Positions 1-9,004 of a DNA stretch of 64,000 bases are shown in pieces. The stretch is from Vescimonas cirricatena. GTDB lineage: Bacteria > Bacillota > Clostridia > Oscillospirales > Oscillospiraceae. The position numbers were made by a program, and so were the translations under genes. The notes under the pieces were generated by a model that saw nothing but the letters and a program-made list of their open reading frames with translations, made no database searches and was not told the DNA's origin. Every line of letters begins with the position of its first letter. Position 1 is the stretch's first letter. The stretch spans positions 13,815 through 77,814 of the forward strand of contig NZ_JAJEPW010000009.1 in assembly GCF_020687045.1 (NCBI RefSeq). Direction: 5' to 3'.

Positions 1-471
1 TTCCCGGACGCCAAATACCAGCGCTGCACGGTGCATTTCTACCGCAACGTTTTCTCTGTTGTGCCCAAATCCAAGGTCAAAATTGTGGCAAAAATGCTCA
101 AGGCGATCCACGCCCAGGAGAGCAAAAAAGGGTCCCGTGAGAAGGCGAAAGCCGTGGTCGCCGAGCTGCGCACCATGAAACTGAAGGAAGCTGCCAAGAA
201 GGTCGAGGACGGCATTGAGGAAACGCTGACCTACTGCGATTTTCCCAGCGAGCACTGGACGCGCATCCGCACCAACAACGTGATCGAGCGGCTGAACCGG
301 GAGATCCGCCGCAGAACCCGCGTGGTGGGGACGTTCCCGGACGGCAACTCCGCCCTGATGCTGGTCTGCGCACGGCTGCGCCATGTGGCGGGCACCCAGT
401 GGGGCAACAAGAAATACATGAACATGAAGCACTTGGAGGCGGTTATGGACGACGCCTCCGTTGCCGGCTGA
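1..471 (+). CDS. IS256-family transposase, C-terminal part (cut by window edge)
   Basis: The frame is open at base 1 and ends at TGA 469-471, giving about 156 residues of a protein that normally has about 400. The tail NNVIERLNREIRRRTRVVG, followed by FPDG and a Leu/Cys/Ala-rich helix, is the hallmark of the IS256 (Mutator-like) DDE transposases; the Glu of VIERLNRE is the expected third catalytic residue. The protein would cut and join the insertion-sequence ends in the cytoplasm. The first two Asp residues lie outside the window, so I cannot tell whether the copy is intact. The family call is secure. Confidence 0.9.
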   Translation, partial: FPDAKYQRCTVHFYRNVFSVVPKSKVKIVAKMLKAIHAQESKKGSREKAKAVVAELRTMKLKEAAKKVEDGIEETLTYCDFPSEHWTRIRTNNVIERLNREIRRRTRVVGTFPDGNSALMLVCARLRHVAGTQWGNKKYMNMKHLEAVMDDASVAG

Positions 472-524
472 CTTCACTCCGCCGGAGCCTGCAAACAATT
501 TTGCGCATAAATCTTGACGGGACC
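472..524 (+). mobile_element. Probable right end of the IS256-like element
   Basis: The 50-odd bases after the transposase stop end in CTTGACGGGACC (513-524). A terminal inverted repeat beginning GGNNC...GTCAAG is common in this family, so the element probably ends near 524. The left end is outside the window, so neither the repeat partner nor a target duplication can be checked. This is inference. Confidence 0.4.
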
Positions 525-617
525 TTTTATTCCCTCCGTTTCGTCATTTGTGAAGAACTCGCAAACGGCAGAAACGGTGGGGCACGGCAATGAAATTGGT
601 ATCCGCATAATGAAAAG

Positions 618-673
618 CGGACAAAAAGCCAAGGATGGCCGCAAAGGGCCATCCTTGGCTTTTTGTCCGTTTT
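618..673. terminator. Perfect 23-bp stem-loop, bidirectional terminator-like
   Basis: Bases 618-640 pair perfectly with 647-669 around a 6-base loop. The outside is flanked by AAAA (613-616) and TTTT (670-673), so it can act as an intrinsic terminator on either strand. It lies between the insertion-sequence end and the 3' end of the minus-strand lipoprotein pair. The stem is unusually long and perfect for a terminator. Confidence 0.7.
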
Positions 674-784
674 GTTGTGTTGTCTGGTCGCATGGTTAGG
701 CGGCCTCTCGAATATCTCCAGAGGCCAATGTGTTCCGGGAACTCCGCTTCCTATATCAGCGTTCTCTATATTCTGGTGCCTCCA

Positions 785-1307
785 TTATCCTCCCATACCA
801 CTGCCGAGATCTTCTCCCAGATCGCAGGCATAGCACCACTCCACCACATCGCCGTTATTCAGTTGGTAGCGGGAGCAGCCGTAGTTAGGAAACCATCCGT
901 TGACGGCATACATTCAGCCGGAGAGCTTCCCTACATCGAACTCGTACAGATTGTGAATACCCTCGATATAGGCACTGTTATACACCGGCGTAAAGCTGGA
1001 CTCCATGTGTATCTTATTTGCCTTGCAGACACGCTGCAGTACATCGTAGACACTTTCGCCGTCGCTGAACGTTACCTCTGTGGCTGGAAGGATGATACCG
1101 TCCTCCGGCACAAGGGCTTTCTTGCTCTCAACGCACTTATCAATATTGTCCAAGATCGTCTCGCAAGAGATGGATATGATGCAGGTATACTTTGTGTCCG
1201 CATCCACATCGCTGTCCTGTGGCTCTACAGGAGCCGGTTTTCCCTCCGGCACAGGTCAGCAGGAGCAGTGCCAGAAGCAATGTGCACAGAGGTTTGGATC
1301 GCCGCAT
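785..1307 (-). pseudogene. Broken lipoprotein with DUF4430 / transcobalamin-like C-terminal domain
   Basis: An ATG at 1307, with GAGGTG seven bases upstream, opens a lipoprotein signal peptide (MRRSKPLCTLLLALLLLTC). A one-base frame change just after the lipobox moves the mature domain into another frame. That frame (1252 to 917) runs through VTFSDGESVYDVLQRVC and ends at TGA 914-916, exactly where the family has the Trp of SGWMY. In the same frame beyond the stop, MYAVNGWFPNYGCSRYQLNN and NGDVVEWCYACDLGEDLG complete the DUF4430 fold to TAA 785-787. So there are two independent lesions, a frameshift and a Trp-to-stop change. The domain resembles the C-terminal half of transcobalamin/intrinsic factor. 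The neighbour at 1309 is its alpha/alpha partner type. The call rests on motif recognition. Confidence 0.75.
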
Positions 1308-1308
1308 A

Positions 1309-2264
1309 TCACTTCACCTCAATATCCGTCATGTCGAACAGGCGTGTCTGGCCCTGCCGGAAGCGGTCGCAGGCGGCCAGTGCGTAGAAGCCCTGCTCGG
1401 TAGCCATACCTCATCGCTGTGACGGAAGCCGCCGCCCTCGCAGGCAAAGGCGCACAGGCCGTCCAGCGGGGACGCGCCGTTTTTTACGAAGCGGCTGTCC
1501 GCTGCGGAATCAATGCCCAGCGCCGTCAGAGCCACGATGACCTGTGCGCAGGACTCGCTGTTGGCCGCGCCCCAGCTCATGAAGCCGCCATCGGCCTGCT
1601 GGGCATCGGACAGATAGGTCAGCGGCGCGTCAACTGCCGCCTTGATGTCTGTCTCCTCCTGATAAGGGGCCAGAGATGTCAGGGCCATGGCGGTCATGTC
1701 CACATCGGATTCGTCGCCCATCAACGCCCAGCCGCCGTCGCTGCACTGATAGGAGAGAATCTCCGCCACCAGTCCCTCGCAGGTGGTCTGCTCCTCGCCA
1801 TCGGCGCACTGGGGAATATCGTAGCCATGGCAGTCCAGCGCGATCAGCGCCCAGATGGGGCCGTTGGTACCCTGTGCCCGCAGATAGGCCATGTCGGTTA
1901 GGCCCGCCGTCAGATCAACGCCCGCCATGTTGGCGGCATTATATCCGGCAGCCGTCAGGCCCAAGATGGCGCGGGAGTTCTCAGTGGATTTCGCGTGGTG
2001 CAGCCGCACGGAACCTGCTTGCTTGACATAGTCCTCTACCGTCTGCTCATAGCTCTGCGCAGTCTCATCACTGAGAAGTCCGGCACGGCTCAGGCCGATC
2101 ACCGCCCACTCGCCGCCAACAGAGCCTGCGGAAAGCGCATCTTGCTCTTGTAGATATTTACCCGTTTCACGGTAGGCGGTCTGCCATGGTGCCTCCTCTG
2201 TCTTTGCGCCGCAGCCGGTCAGCAGCACCAGCAGGAGCAGCAGCGCAATGGAATGTTTTTTCAT
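1309..2264 (-). pseudogene. Alpha/alpha-toroid (prenyltransferase/squalene-oxidase repeat) lipoprotein, frameshifted near its end
   Basis: The gene starts at ATG 2264 behind AAGGAGAAG and has a lipoprotein signal with lipobox LTGC at residues 15-18. The body has repeats of the type GGWALMGDESDVDMTAMAL and GGFMSWG, as in prenyltransferase/squalene-cyclase-like alpha6/alpha6 toroids, the fold of the N-terminal half of intrinsic factor. Near 1408-1411 a G appears to be missing. The current frame ends at 1329 with an unrelated tail, whereas restoring one base (GAT GAG GGT ATG GCT) gives MATEQGFYALAACDRFRQG and a stop at 1309-1311, two bases before the next start codon. It is the paralogue of the intact gene at 11043. 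The change could be a real mutation or a homopolymer sequencing error. Confidence 0.75.
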
Positions 2265-2308
2265 AGGCGTCTTCTCCTTGCAGAACTGTTTTTTTGCCGT
2301 CAGTGCGG

Positions 2309-2341
2309 CTTACCCACCGTACAATGCGCACGGTGGGCAAG
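2309..2341. terminator. Stem-loop between 2264 and 2390 genes
   Basis: Bases 2309-2320 pair with 2330-2341 (12 bp with one G-T pair, 9-base loop). No T-run follows directly on the minus strand, so it may act as an RNA-processing or stability hairpin between the dockerin gene and the lipoprotein pair rather than as a strong terminator. Confidence 0.4.
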
Positions 2342-2389
2342 CTGGGGAGGTCATTTCATATCCGGGTTATTTCCGTGTACCACTATGAT

Positions 2390-5300
2390 TTATTGTTCCA
2401 CCGGGAACTTTGACAGCTTTCCGTTTGCTACACGGTAGATCAATGCAGCATCCGTCGTATTCACGACACCATCACCATTTACATCAGCTGCCAAAAGTTG
2501 ATCCGCAGACAACTGATATTTTCCATTTGCATAACGGTAGACAATGGCGGCATCCGTGGAATCGACTTTACCATTCCCATTTACATCACCGTATTTGACC
2601 TCGGTCTGGTCCCCAATGGTCAGGGTCAGGGTAGTCATGGGCTTATCGCAGTGGACGCCGTATTCCATCTCCAGGGTGTCGCTGTTTTCTCGGTTTTGGT
2701 ACATGGCGTAGGGGAAGGTGATCTGGAAGTCGGTATCACTGGCCTTCAGCGGCTTATCGGACCAGGTGACATACTTTGTCACATCGCGGGTCATGCCGTT
2801 GGCGTAGTAGGCCGTTACCTGCATACCGGTGGGGTCGAAGGTGTCTTTTACATTGTAGGTCGTCTTGTCCGGCAGCTTCGTGACCTCGATGCGTTCAATG
2901 GTGCTGCCCACGGCCATCAGGTAGGCGGAGTCGTTTTTAAAGTAGATGGTGCCGTACTCATCCATGATGGGGCTACAGATGGCGTACTGCGCCTGTGCGC
3001 CGCTGGGGGTGAAGATGTTGTAGGGCGTCGTATAGGTCTCCGTTTTTCCGCTGGCGGTATAGGTCTCCATGGTTTTCAGAGAAACCTCGGTCTGACCGGG
3101 CTTGTCCTCCAGCACCCGGAGCTTGCCGGGGGTGAAGTTATCGAAGAAATACACATAGACGCAGCCTGTCTCCTCCATATAGGCAGTGGTCAAAACACCG
3201 CTGGTTTGGGGATAGCCATGGGTGCGCACAGTGTAGGCGATCTCCCAGTTGGGGATGTCGATGACCGTAAGGTTATGGCCACTGTATGCGCCGAACTGTG
3301 CCGTGCCGGAGATGCCGATATAGGCCCGCCCATTGTAAATGGTGGGTGTGCAGGTGGACATGGCGGGATTGGCGGGATCGTCCGCATAGTTGTAGAGCTT
3401 CAAGGTGCGGACATCCTCAATGGTACCCTTTTCGTCCACAGTGGCCTCGTAGAAGTAGCCGCCCTTGCTGGTGAAGTAATACTTGCCGTTGTAATGGGTG
3501 ATAGAGCTGCGGATGTCGCCGGTCACATTCATCTTGTAGGAGGACAGCAGTTCGCCGGTCTTGGGGTTAAAGGACAGCAGACTGGGCTTGCCGGTGGTGT
3601 AGCCGGAAGCGCCGTCATCCGTGCCGATCAGCAGGAAGTCGTCGCACACATAGGCACCGGCCCAATAGAAGCCGCCCTTGCTGGTGTAGTACCAAGTGGG
3701 GAGCTTTTCTTCCATCGTCTGCGTGGGGTCCTCGTCGGTGGCGCTCAGGCACACATAGTGGGCCTCGTTGATCTCGCCTACCCAAAAACCGGTGTAGATG
3801 TAGCCATCGTGATAGACAATAGAGCTGTTGGGCTGACCGCCGATGGAGTCCCGATAGATCCATAGGGAGTCCAGGGTATTGGCGTCGAACGCCTGGATCG
3901 TGCCGTCAGACAGGCCCACGAAAATCATGCCGTTGGCGTAGGTGGGCGGGTTGATGGCGAAGCTGGAGTTGTGATCCATGGGCTTATCAATGAGAATTTC
4001 GCCGGAGATAGCATCCACCTTGTAAATGCGGGAGCCGGAGTAGGTGTAGATGGCACCGTCCACCAAAATGGGGCAGCCGCAGGCGTTCACATCGTAGCCG
4101 GATCCAATGGAGGTAGCCCAGTACAGCTCGGCATCCTTGGCGTAGACCGGCGTCTTGTAGTCCACCACACCGTTATTCTCATTGTTTTGGCGTAAGTGGG
4201 GCCACGCAGAATCGAAATTGATGAGCTTGTCGTTGGCTGGAGCCTTCTTTAGCGTAATGGTCAGTGTACCGTCCTTGTCGGGGGCGGTATAGTGCTCCAC
4301 CGTTTGACCGATGTACCCGGCGCAGGTGGTAGTGTAGGAATAGCTGGCACCGGGGGTCAGGCTGTAGGTGCCGTTTTTCTCCACGATGCGCTTGCCGTTC
4401 AGATCGTTGGTCAGGAACACCGTGGCATCCGCCGGGGTCGTTTGGATGGTCAGTTGGATGGGGTCACTTTTCTGAACATGGACGGTATAGGTCAGCTCAA
4501 TGCTGCCGGTATCTGCGTGGCAGACCTGTACCGAAATATCCTCATTATAAAGGTCTGTGTTCAGGACCGCTTCCGCGCCGGCCAGCGTGTCATAGCGTAC
4601 GCCGTTGACCTTGGCATAGTACCCGCCGCAGCAGGCGGTGTCTGTTCTGCTGTTGGGATAGGTGCCGGAGAGGTAGAGAGCGGCGGTCTCCCGGTCTACC
4701 TTAACATAATAATCCGTGGTATCTCGATCAAAGCGGGCCGTTGCGCCCTTTGGAGTTACAAAGGGCAGTGTCTCATCCTTTGTGGCAATAGTCAGGCTGG
4801 ACAGGTGCAGCTGCCGCAGCAGCTGAATATCGTAGTCCTGATAGTAGGTAGTGCCGTTTTCTGTCTTGGAAATGCGGATCGTCACCGTCTGGCCGTAACC
4901 GGCCTTGGCCACGGCGTAGGTCAGGCTCTGAGCAAGACCCGTTTTGCTGACAGGCGTTGTGATCGTCTCCATCCGTGCGAGATTATGAATCCCCGGCACG
5001 GTGCTTTGGGTCCGATACAGCGCCGTCACGGTTCCGGTTGCCGTGGCCTGCATGGCAACGGAGCTGTTGCAGTCGGACACCGTATAGTTGTAGGTGTGGT
5101 CTGCCGCCGTGAAGGTCTTGTCGGCGGCGTAGGCGATCCGGCTGGAAGCATAGGTGCCGTTGTAGAATGCCAGATCGGTCAGCCAGTCGGTGGTGACAGG
5201 CTCCGGGACGGACACATTCAGTCCGCTGGAGGCCGTGAAGGTGATCTGCGTATGATACCAGGTGTTCTTCGTGGCGATGCAGGTATAGCTCTCGCCGGGG

Positions 5301-6796
5301 ACCAGGTGATAGATCCCGTCCACCGGGGCAATCTCGGAGCCTGCTCCATTGATCACCTGCACCGTTGTTCCGGAAGGCACAGCCAGCGTCACCGGTACGG
5401 AAGCTACCTTCTGAATGTGGAGGGTATAGGTGCTCTGCTCCCCGTTGGGCGCTGCTACCTGAATCATGTGATCCTGCGTGTCTCCGGTCAGCTGCACCGC
5501 CCCGGTTCCGGTGACGGTATAATCCTCACCAAATGGTGCGGCGTCAATATCCACAGTGGAGGACACGGTTTTTAGGCTGTACTCCCGGGTGTTGGGCGCA
5601 AACTCCAGGGGCAGCTTGGTCCCCTCCGCCGTGGCTGCCAGAGCCTTCAGCGTGGGCACACGGGTCACGGTGACATCGTAGGACTGAATCTGCGTGTAGC
5701 CGTCCGAGCCTGTATACTGTGCTTCCAGCGCGAAGGTCTTGCCCTCCATGCCAGAGGTCAGCAGATAAGTAAGGGATGTGGCTGTGCTGTTCCAGCTGCG
5801 GGATATGCCCGACATATCCTTGCCGTTGGTGCCGGTATAGATGGTGCGGAGCTTGGTGGTCTTGGTATTCGGGACATTGCCCATCGCCGCATTCAGATAC
5901 ACGCTGCTCAGAGCATTGGCTGTATCCTCGATCCAATACTGCGCCGTGTGGTTTGCACGGTTTTGTGCAGCGCGGTAAGGTTCTTGATCGACATCCAGCA
6001 GCCGGATATTGCCGAACCACTCGCCGTAGGGCAGGGTCGCAGCGACCTGGGCGTCGGCGGAGACCGTCAGCGTTCCCTCTGTGCGGTTATATCCGCCGTC
6101 GGACACACAGAACTTATAGTCGCCGGCGATGACTTGGACGCTGCCGGTGCCGGTGGTAACATTGCCATAGACATCCGTAAGGGAGAGGATCGGTGCCTCC
6201 ACCGCATTGCCGTTTTGGGTTGCTGTGGCGGAGACGGTGTATTTGGTCCCGTCCAGAAGGGCCGCATATTCGGCAATGGCGTCTTTCAGGTTTTTCAGCA
6301 ATGGTCCTGCCGAGTCGGCAGTTGCCGTCCGCAGGCCCTTCAGCGCCGCTGCGTAGGCACTGGCCGCTGCCGGATAATTCTGCACATGGTTGGTCATGTC
6401 CAGGTAATCCGCCATTTGGATAATCAGCTGGATAGCTGCGTCCGAATAAGTCGAAGATACATGGAAGCAAAGGGCCTTGACGGAAGAAGCCGGAGCGTCC
6501 AGCTTATAGCCACCCTTGTCATAATAGAGCAGGTAATTGGCGGAAACGCCGTTGATCTCATAGACGAATCCGTTTTCCAGGCCGACAAAGTCAATATCTG
6601 AATCCGCCAGCGCCTGTTGAATGGTTTGCCCAGATTTATACTGGATACGGGTCGGCTCCACGATGGTGCTGTTGGCGTTCATAGCCACAAGCACAAAGCT
6701 ACCGGCGTACCCCTCTGCGGCCATCGCCGTGACCGGCATGGCGGCAGAGAGCAGAAGCACCAGACTCAGCAGCAGAGCCATTACTCTTTTGTGCAT
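2390..6796 (-). CDS. Large secreted protein: beta-sandwich domains, PQQ-like propeller, Big domain, C-terminal dockerin
   Basis: The 1468-residue protein has a Sec signal peptide (residues 1-26, ending AMAAEG). Residues about 28-110 resemble a DUF4430-like module (SGQTIQQALADSDIDF, FVYEINGVSANYLLYYD). Several cadherin-like/PEGA-like beta domains follow. About 860-1280 is a PQQ-type beta-propeller, with repeats such as ILVDGAIYTYSG, SRIYKVDAISGEIL and GTIQAFDANTLDSLW. About 1295-1390 is a bacterial Ig-like domain (YNVKDTFDPTGMQVTAYYANG). Residues 1404-1468 are a type I dockerin with two calcium loops, DVNGNGKVDSTD and DVNGDGVVNTTD. The protein is therefore expected outside the cell, docked to a cohesin; candidate partners are encoded at 14253, 18372 and 19535. 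No catalytic residues or cell-wall anchor were recognised. It is the largest protein of the downstream part of the cluster. Confidence 0.85.
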   Translation of the reverse strand: MHKRVMALLLSLVLLLSAAMPVTAMAAEGYAGSFVLVAMNANSTIVEPTRIQYKSGQTIQQALADSDIDFVGLENGFVYEINGVSANYLLYYDKGGYKLDAPASSVKALCFHVSSTYSDAAIQLIIQMADYLDMTNHVQNYPAAASAYAAALKGLRTATADSAGPLLKNLKDAIAEYAALLDGTKYTVSATATQNGNAVEAPILSLTDVYGNVTTGTGSVQVIAGDYKFCVSDGGYNRTEGTLTVSADAQVAATLPYGEWFGNIRLLDVDQEPYRAAQNRANHTAQYWIEDTANALSSVYLNAAMGNVPNTKTTKLRTIYTGTNGKDMSGISRSWNSTATSLTYLLTSGMEGKTFALEAQYTGSDGYTQIQSYDVTVTRVPTLKALAATAEGTKLPLEFAPNTREYSLKTVSSTVDIDAAPFGEDYTVTGTGAVQLTGDTQDHMIQVAAPNGEQSTYTLHIQKVASVPVTLAVPSGTTVQVINGAGSEIAPVDGIYHLVPGESYTCIATKNTWYHTQITFTASSGLNVSVPEPVTTDWLTDLAFYNGTYASSRIAYAADKTFTAADHTYNYTVSDCNSSVAMQATATGTVTALYRTQSTVPGIHNLARMETITTPVSKTGLAQSLTYAVAKAGYGQTVTIRISKTENGTTYYQDYDIQLLRQLHLSSLTIATKDETLPFVTPKGATARFDRDTTDYYVKVDRETAALYLSGTYPNSRTDTACCGGYYAKVNGVRYDTLAGAEAVLNTDLYNEDISVQVCHADTGSIELTYTVHVQKSDPIQLTIQTTPADATVFLTNDLNGKRIVEKNGTYSLTPGASYSYTTTCAGYIGQTVEHYTAPDKDGTLTITLKKAPANDKLINFDSAWPHLRQNNENNGVVDYKTPVYAKDAELYWATSIGSGYDVNACGCPILVDGAIYTYSGSRIYKVDAISGEILIDKPMDHNSSFAINPPTYANGMIFVGLSDGTIQAFDANTLDSLWIYRDSIGGQPNSSIVYHDGYIYTGFWVGEINEAHYVCLSATDEDPTQTMEEKLPTWYYTSKGGFYWAGAYVCDDFLLIGTDDGASGYTTGKPSLLSFNPKTGELLSSYKMNVTGDIRSSITHYNGKYYFTSKGGYFYEATVDEKGTIEDVRTLKLYNYADDPANPAMSTCTPTIYNGRAYIGISGTAQFGAYSGHNLTVIDIPNWEIAYTVRTHGYPQTSGVLTTAYMEETGCVYVYFFDNFTPGKLRVLEDKPGQTEVSLKTMETYTASGKTETYTTPYNIFTPSGAQAQYAICSPIMDEYGTIYFKNDSAYLMAVGSTIERIEVTKLPDKTTYNVKDTFDPTGMQVTAYYANGMTRDVTKYVTWSDKPLKASDTDFQITFPYAMYQNRENSDTLEMEYGVHCDKPMTTLTLTIGDQTEVKYGDVNGNGKVDSTDAAIVYRYANGKYQLSADQLLAADVNGDGVVNTTDAALIYRVANGKLSKFPVEQ

Positions 6797-6814
6797 TTTC
6801 CTTCCTCCTTTTTT

Positions 6815-8998
6815 TCAATACAGGCAGTTCCATAGCCGGTACCGTATTTTCTCCCAGGTTGTCCAGCTGCCCTTGCAGGCATCCAGTACACGCACGGCAA
6901 ATGAGTCAACCTGCTTGCGCTGCTCCGGGGTCATCTCCTGGGTGCTGAACAGCGCCTTTTGATTCAGTTCTGCGGCCTCCGCAGCATCCTCCGAGAACTG
7001 CACCGTACTGTGGCGCAGCAGGCAAACGGCATAGCCATAGCGCATGGCAATGGCCTCCCGGTCGTTTGCGGCGTCGATAGCGGCCATCTTCTTCCGAAAC
7101 ACCCTGCGGCGATGGAAAATGCACCCGGCCAGCAGCAGGATCAGCAGCAAGGGAAGAAGCAGTAGGTAGTGGGCATTCAGTGAGAAGGTAAATCGGTCCT
7201 GCTTGTGCTCGTTGACCTCCTCTGGCTGCTCCACCTCTACAAATTGCTGGGTGTTGTTCTCATAGGTATTCTCATCCGGGCTGTCGCCGCCCAGGGACAG
7301 TTCCTCGTCGTCTATGTAGCCGGGAGTCACCTCGAACGGCACAAAGCCGACACCGCTGACATAGTATTCCGCCCAGGCGTGGGCGTTTTCTTCCGTCAGG
7401 GTAATGGTCTCACCGGCCTTGTAGCGGGCGGCATCCTCTGCCGAGAGGTAATATCCCTCCACATAGCGGGCCGGAACGCCCATGTAGCGCAGCATCAGCA
7501 CCGCTGCCGTGGCGTAATGGACGCTGTAGCCGTGTCCGCTGCGCTCCAGCGTATATTGCAGGAAGTCGCCGCTGCCGTTCATGGTCCGGGCAGTCTCATC
7601 GTAGGTCATGGCTTCCCGTAGATAGTCAAAGATGATGGTGCGGATGTCGCTGATGGTCCGGGTCTGGGTGTCCAGCTTCAATTGCCGCTGGAGGACGGCC
7701 CAGCTGTCCTGGGTCATTTGCAGGTCCACGGCCCGGAGATAGTCGGCATAGGCCTGCTCCTTGGATAGATAGGTCTCGATGTTTTCCCGGCCCTGGGCTG
7801 TGGAGAGGTTCCGCTGGATCTGATACCAGTCCGGGACGCTGCCTTTCAGATAATACAGGCTCTCTGCCGGGGGCAGATTCGTGTCCCCGATGCGGTCCGC
7901 TGCCAGCGTTTCGCTGCCGTAGACGGCGTAGGGGTAGTAGCCGTGGGCGGAACAGGCGGAGAGATTTCGTATAGTCATGGACAGCGGTGTGGCCGTCTCC
8001 GTATAGCCATCCGCCAGTGCAATTTGACTCTGGCCGTAGAAACCCGCCTCATGGAGCCAATAGAAAAGGTCCTCATATTGGGCGGTTTCTTCGGTATCGG
8101 CTGCTTTCCAGCCGGTGCCGGTGTAGGTGTCGTAGACCTGCCCACGCAGATACACCTTTTCCGGCTGCTCCATTGTGACTTCCAGCGCCGGGGTGTCGCT
8201 TTTATTCCAGGCGGGTAAGTTCTTGAGGTTTCCTTCCGGCATGGAATTGGTATCGCTGTCGTAGTGCCGCTGGTGAAGCTGGGTTTGCATCGTCTCGACC
8301 ATGTCTGTATTCAGCTTGTCTTGGCAGGACAGGCCAATCAGCAGACACAGCGCTGCACACAGGACCGGCAAGATCAGCTGCGCCGGAACGCCTGCAAGGG
8401 CTTCTCCCTCTGCCGTGTGCTGCACCATCAGCAGCACCGTGCCAATAATCAGCAGCCCACCGCCGATGCCTATGGGAAACAAGCCCAGCAACAGGGCTGC
8501 ATAGCAGGGCAGCAGAATCGGCAAGGCCAGCAGCATCCGTCCGCTCCATGCGCTGCGGCTGAGAAGCAGCGACACCGCCAGTAGCAGAACCGTTACCGCC
8601 AGAGGCAGAAATTGGGCATCCGCTGCCGCAAGGTCCAGGTAGATCTTCCCGGTCTTTTTCGTCAGCAGGGTCAGGAAATCATTTGTCAGTGTTCCAAAAC
8701 CGGGTAGGGCAAACTTGTTCAGTGCCAAGCTCAGAAGAAGCAACACGCCGATGCCCGCTGGAACGAGCCAGTTCCCGATTCTGGTTTGGTATACTATCAG
8801 CAACGCCGCCTGCACCAAAATCGCAGCTGCTGTCATAGCCCACCATGGGTAGGGAACAGAGGGAAATGCAGCGGTTAAAAGCAAGCAGAAGCCCACCGTC
8901 AGAACGGCACAGACCACCCAAGCGCCCCAGGGAAAGTGCAGCTTTTTCTGTGCCGTTTCGGTGACAATCCACTGGAGTCCATTTTCATTTTTTCGCAT
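6815..8998 (-). CDS. TgpA-like membrane protein with transglutaminase-like domain (catalytic Cys replaced)
   Basis: The 727-residue protein has an N-terminal block of about six membrane helices (residues 25-215), an extracytoplasmic transglutaminase-like core (about 440-560), another helix (about 610-630), and a cytoplasmic DUF4129-like tail. The order matches the TgpA family, which accompanies MoxR and DUF58 genes. The core has GVPARYVEGYYL and NAHAWAEYYV, with the expected His, but the position that is Cys in GYC-x-H(F/Y)A reads GYSVHYATA. Ser492 is encoded by AGC (plus-strand 7523-7525), one base away from TGC. The domain is probably inactive as a transglutaminase, or binds rather than cuts. 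The gene lies 6 bases after the DUF58 gene and 18 before the propeller protein. Confidence 0.88.
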   Translation of the reverse strand: MRKNENGLQWIVTETAQKKLHFPWGAWVVCAVLTVGFCLLLTAAFPSVPYPWWAMTAAAILVQAALLIVYQTRIGNWLVPAGIGVLLLLSLALNKFALPGFGTLTNDFLTLLTKKTGKIYLDLAAADAQFLPLAVTVLLLAVSLLLSRSAWSGRMLLALPILLPCYAALLLGLFPIGIGGGLLIIGTVLLMVQHTAEGEALAGVPAQLILPVLCAALCLLIGLSCQDKLNTDMVETMQTQLHQRHYDSDTNSMPEGNLKNLPAWNKSDTPALEVTMEQPEKVYLRGQVYDTYTGTGWKAADTEETAQYEDLFYWLHEAGFYGQSQIALADGYTETATPLSMTIRNLSACSAHGYYPYAVYGSETLAADRIGDTNLPPAESLYYLKGSVPDWYQIQRNLSTAQGRENIETYLSKEQAYADYLRAVDLQMTQDSWAVLQRQLKLDTQTRTISDIRTIIFDYLREAMTYDETARTMNGSGDFLQYTLERSGHGYSVHYATAAVLMLRYMGVPARYVEGYYLSAEDAARYKAGETITLTEENAHAWAEYYVSGVGFVPFEVTPGYIDDEELSLGGDSPDENTYENNTQQFVEVEQPEEVNEHKQDRFTFSLNAHYLLLLPLLLILLLAGCIFHRRRVFRKKMAAIDAANDREAIAMRYGYAVCLLRHSTVQFSEDAAEAAELNQKALFSTQEMTPEQRKQVDSFAVRVLDACKGSWTTWEKIRYRLWNCLY

Positions 8999-9004
8999 GA
9001 TGGG

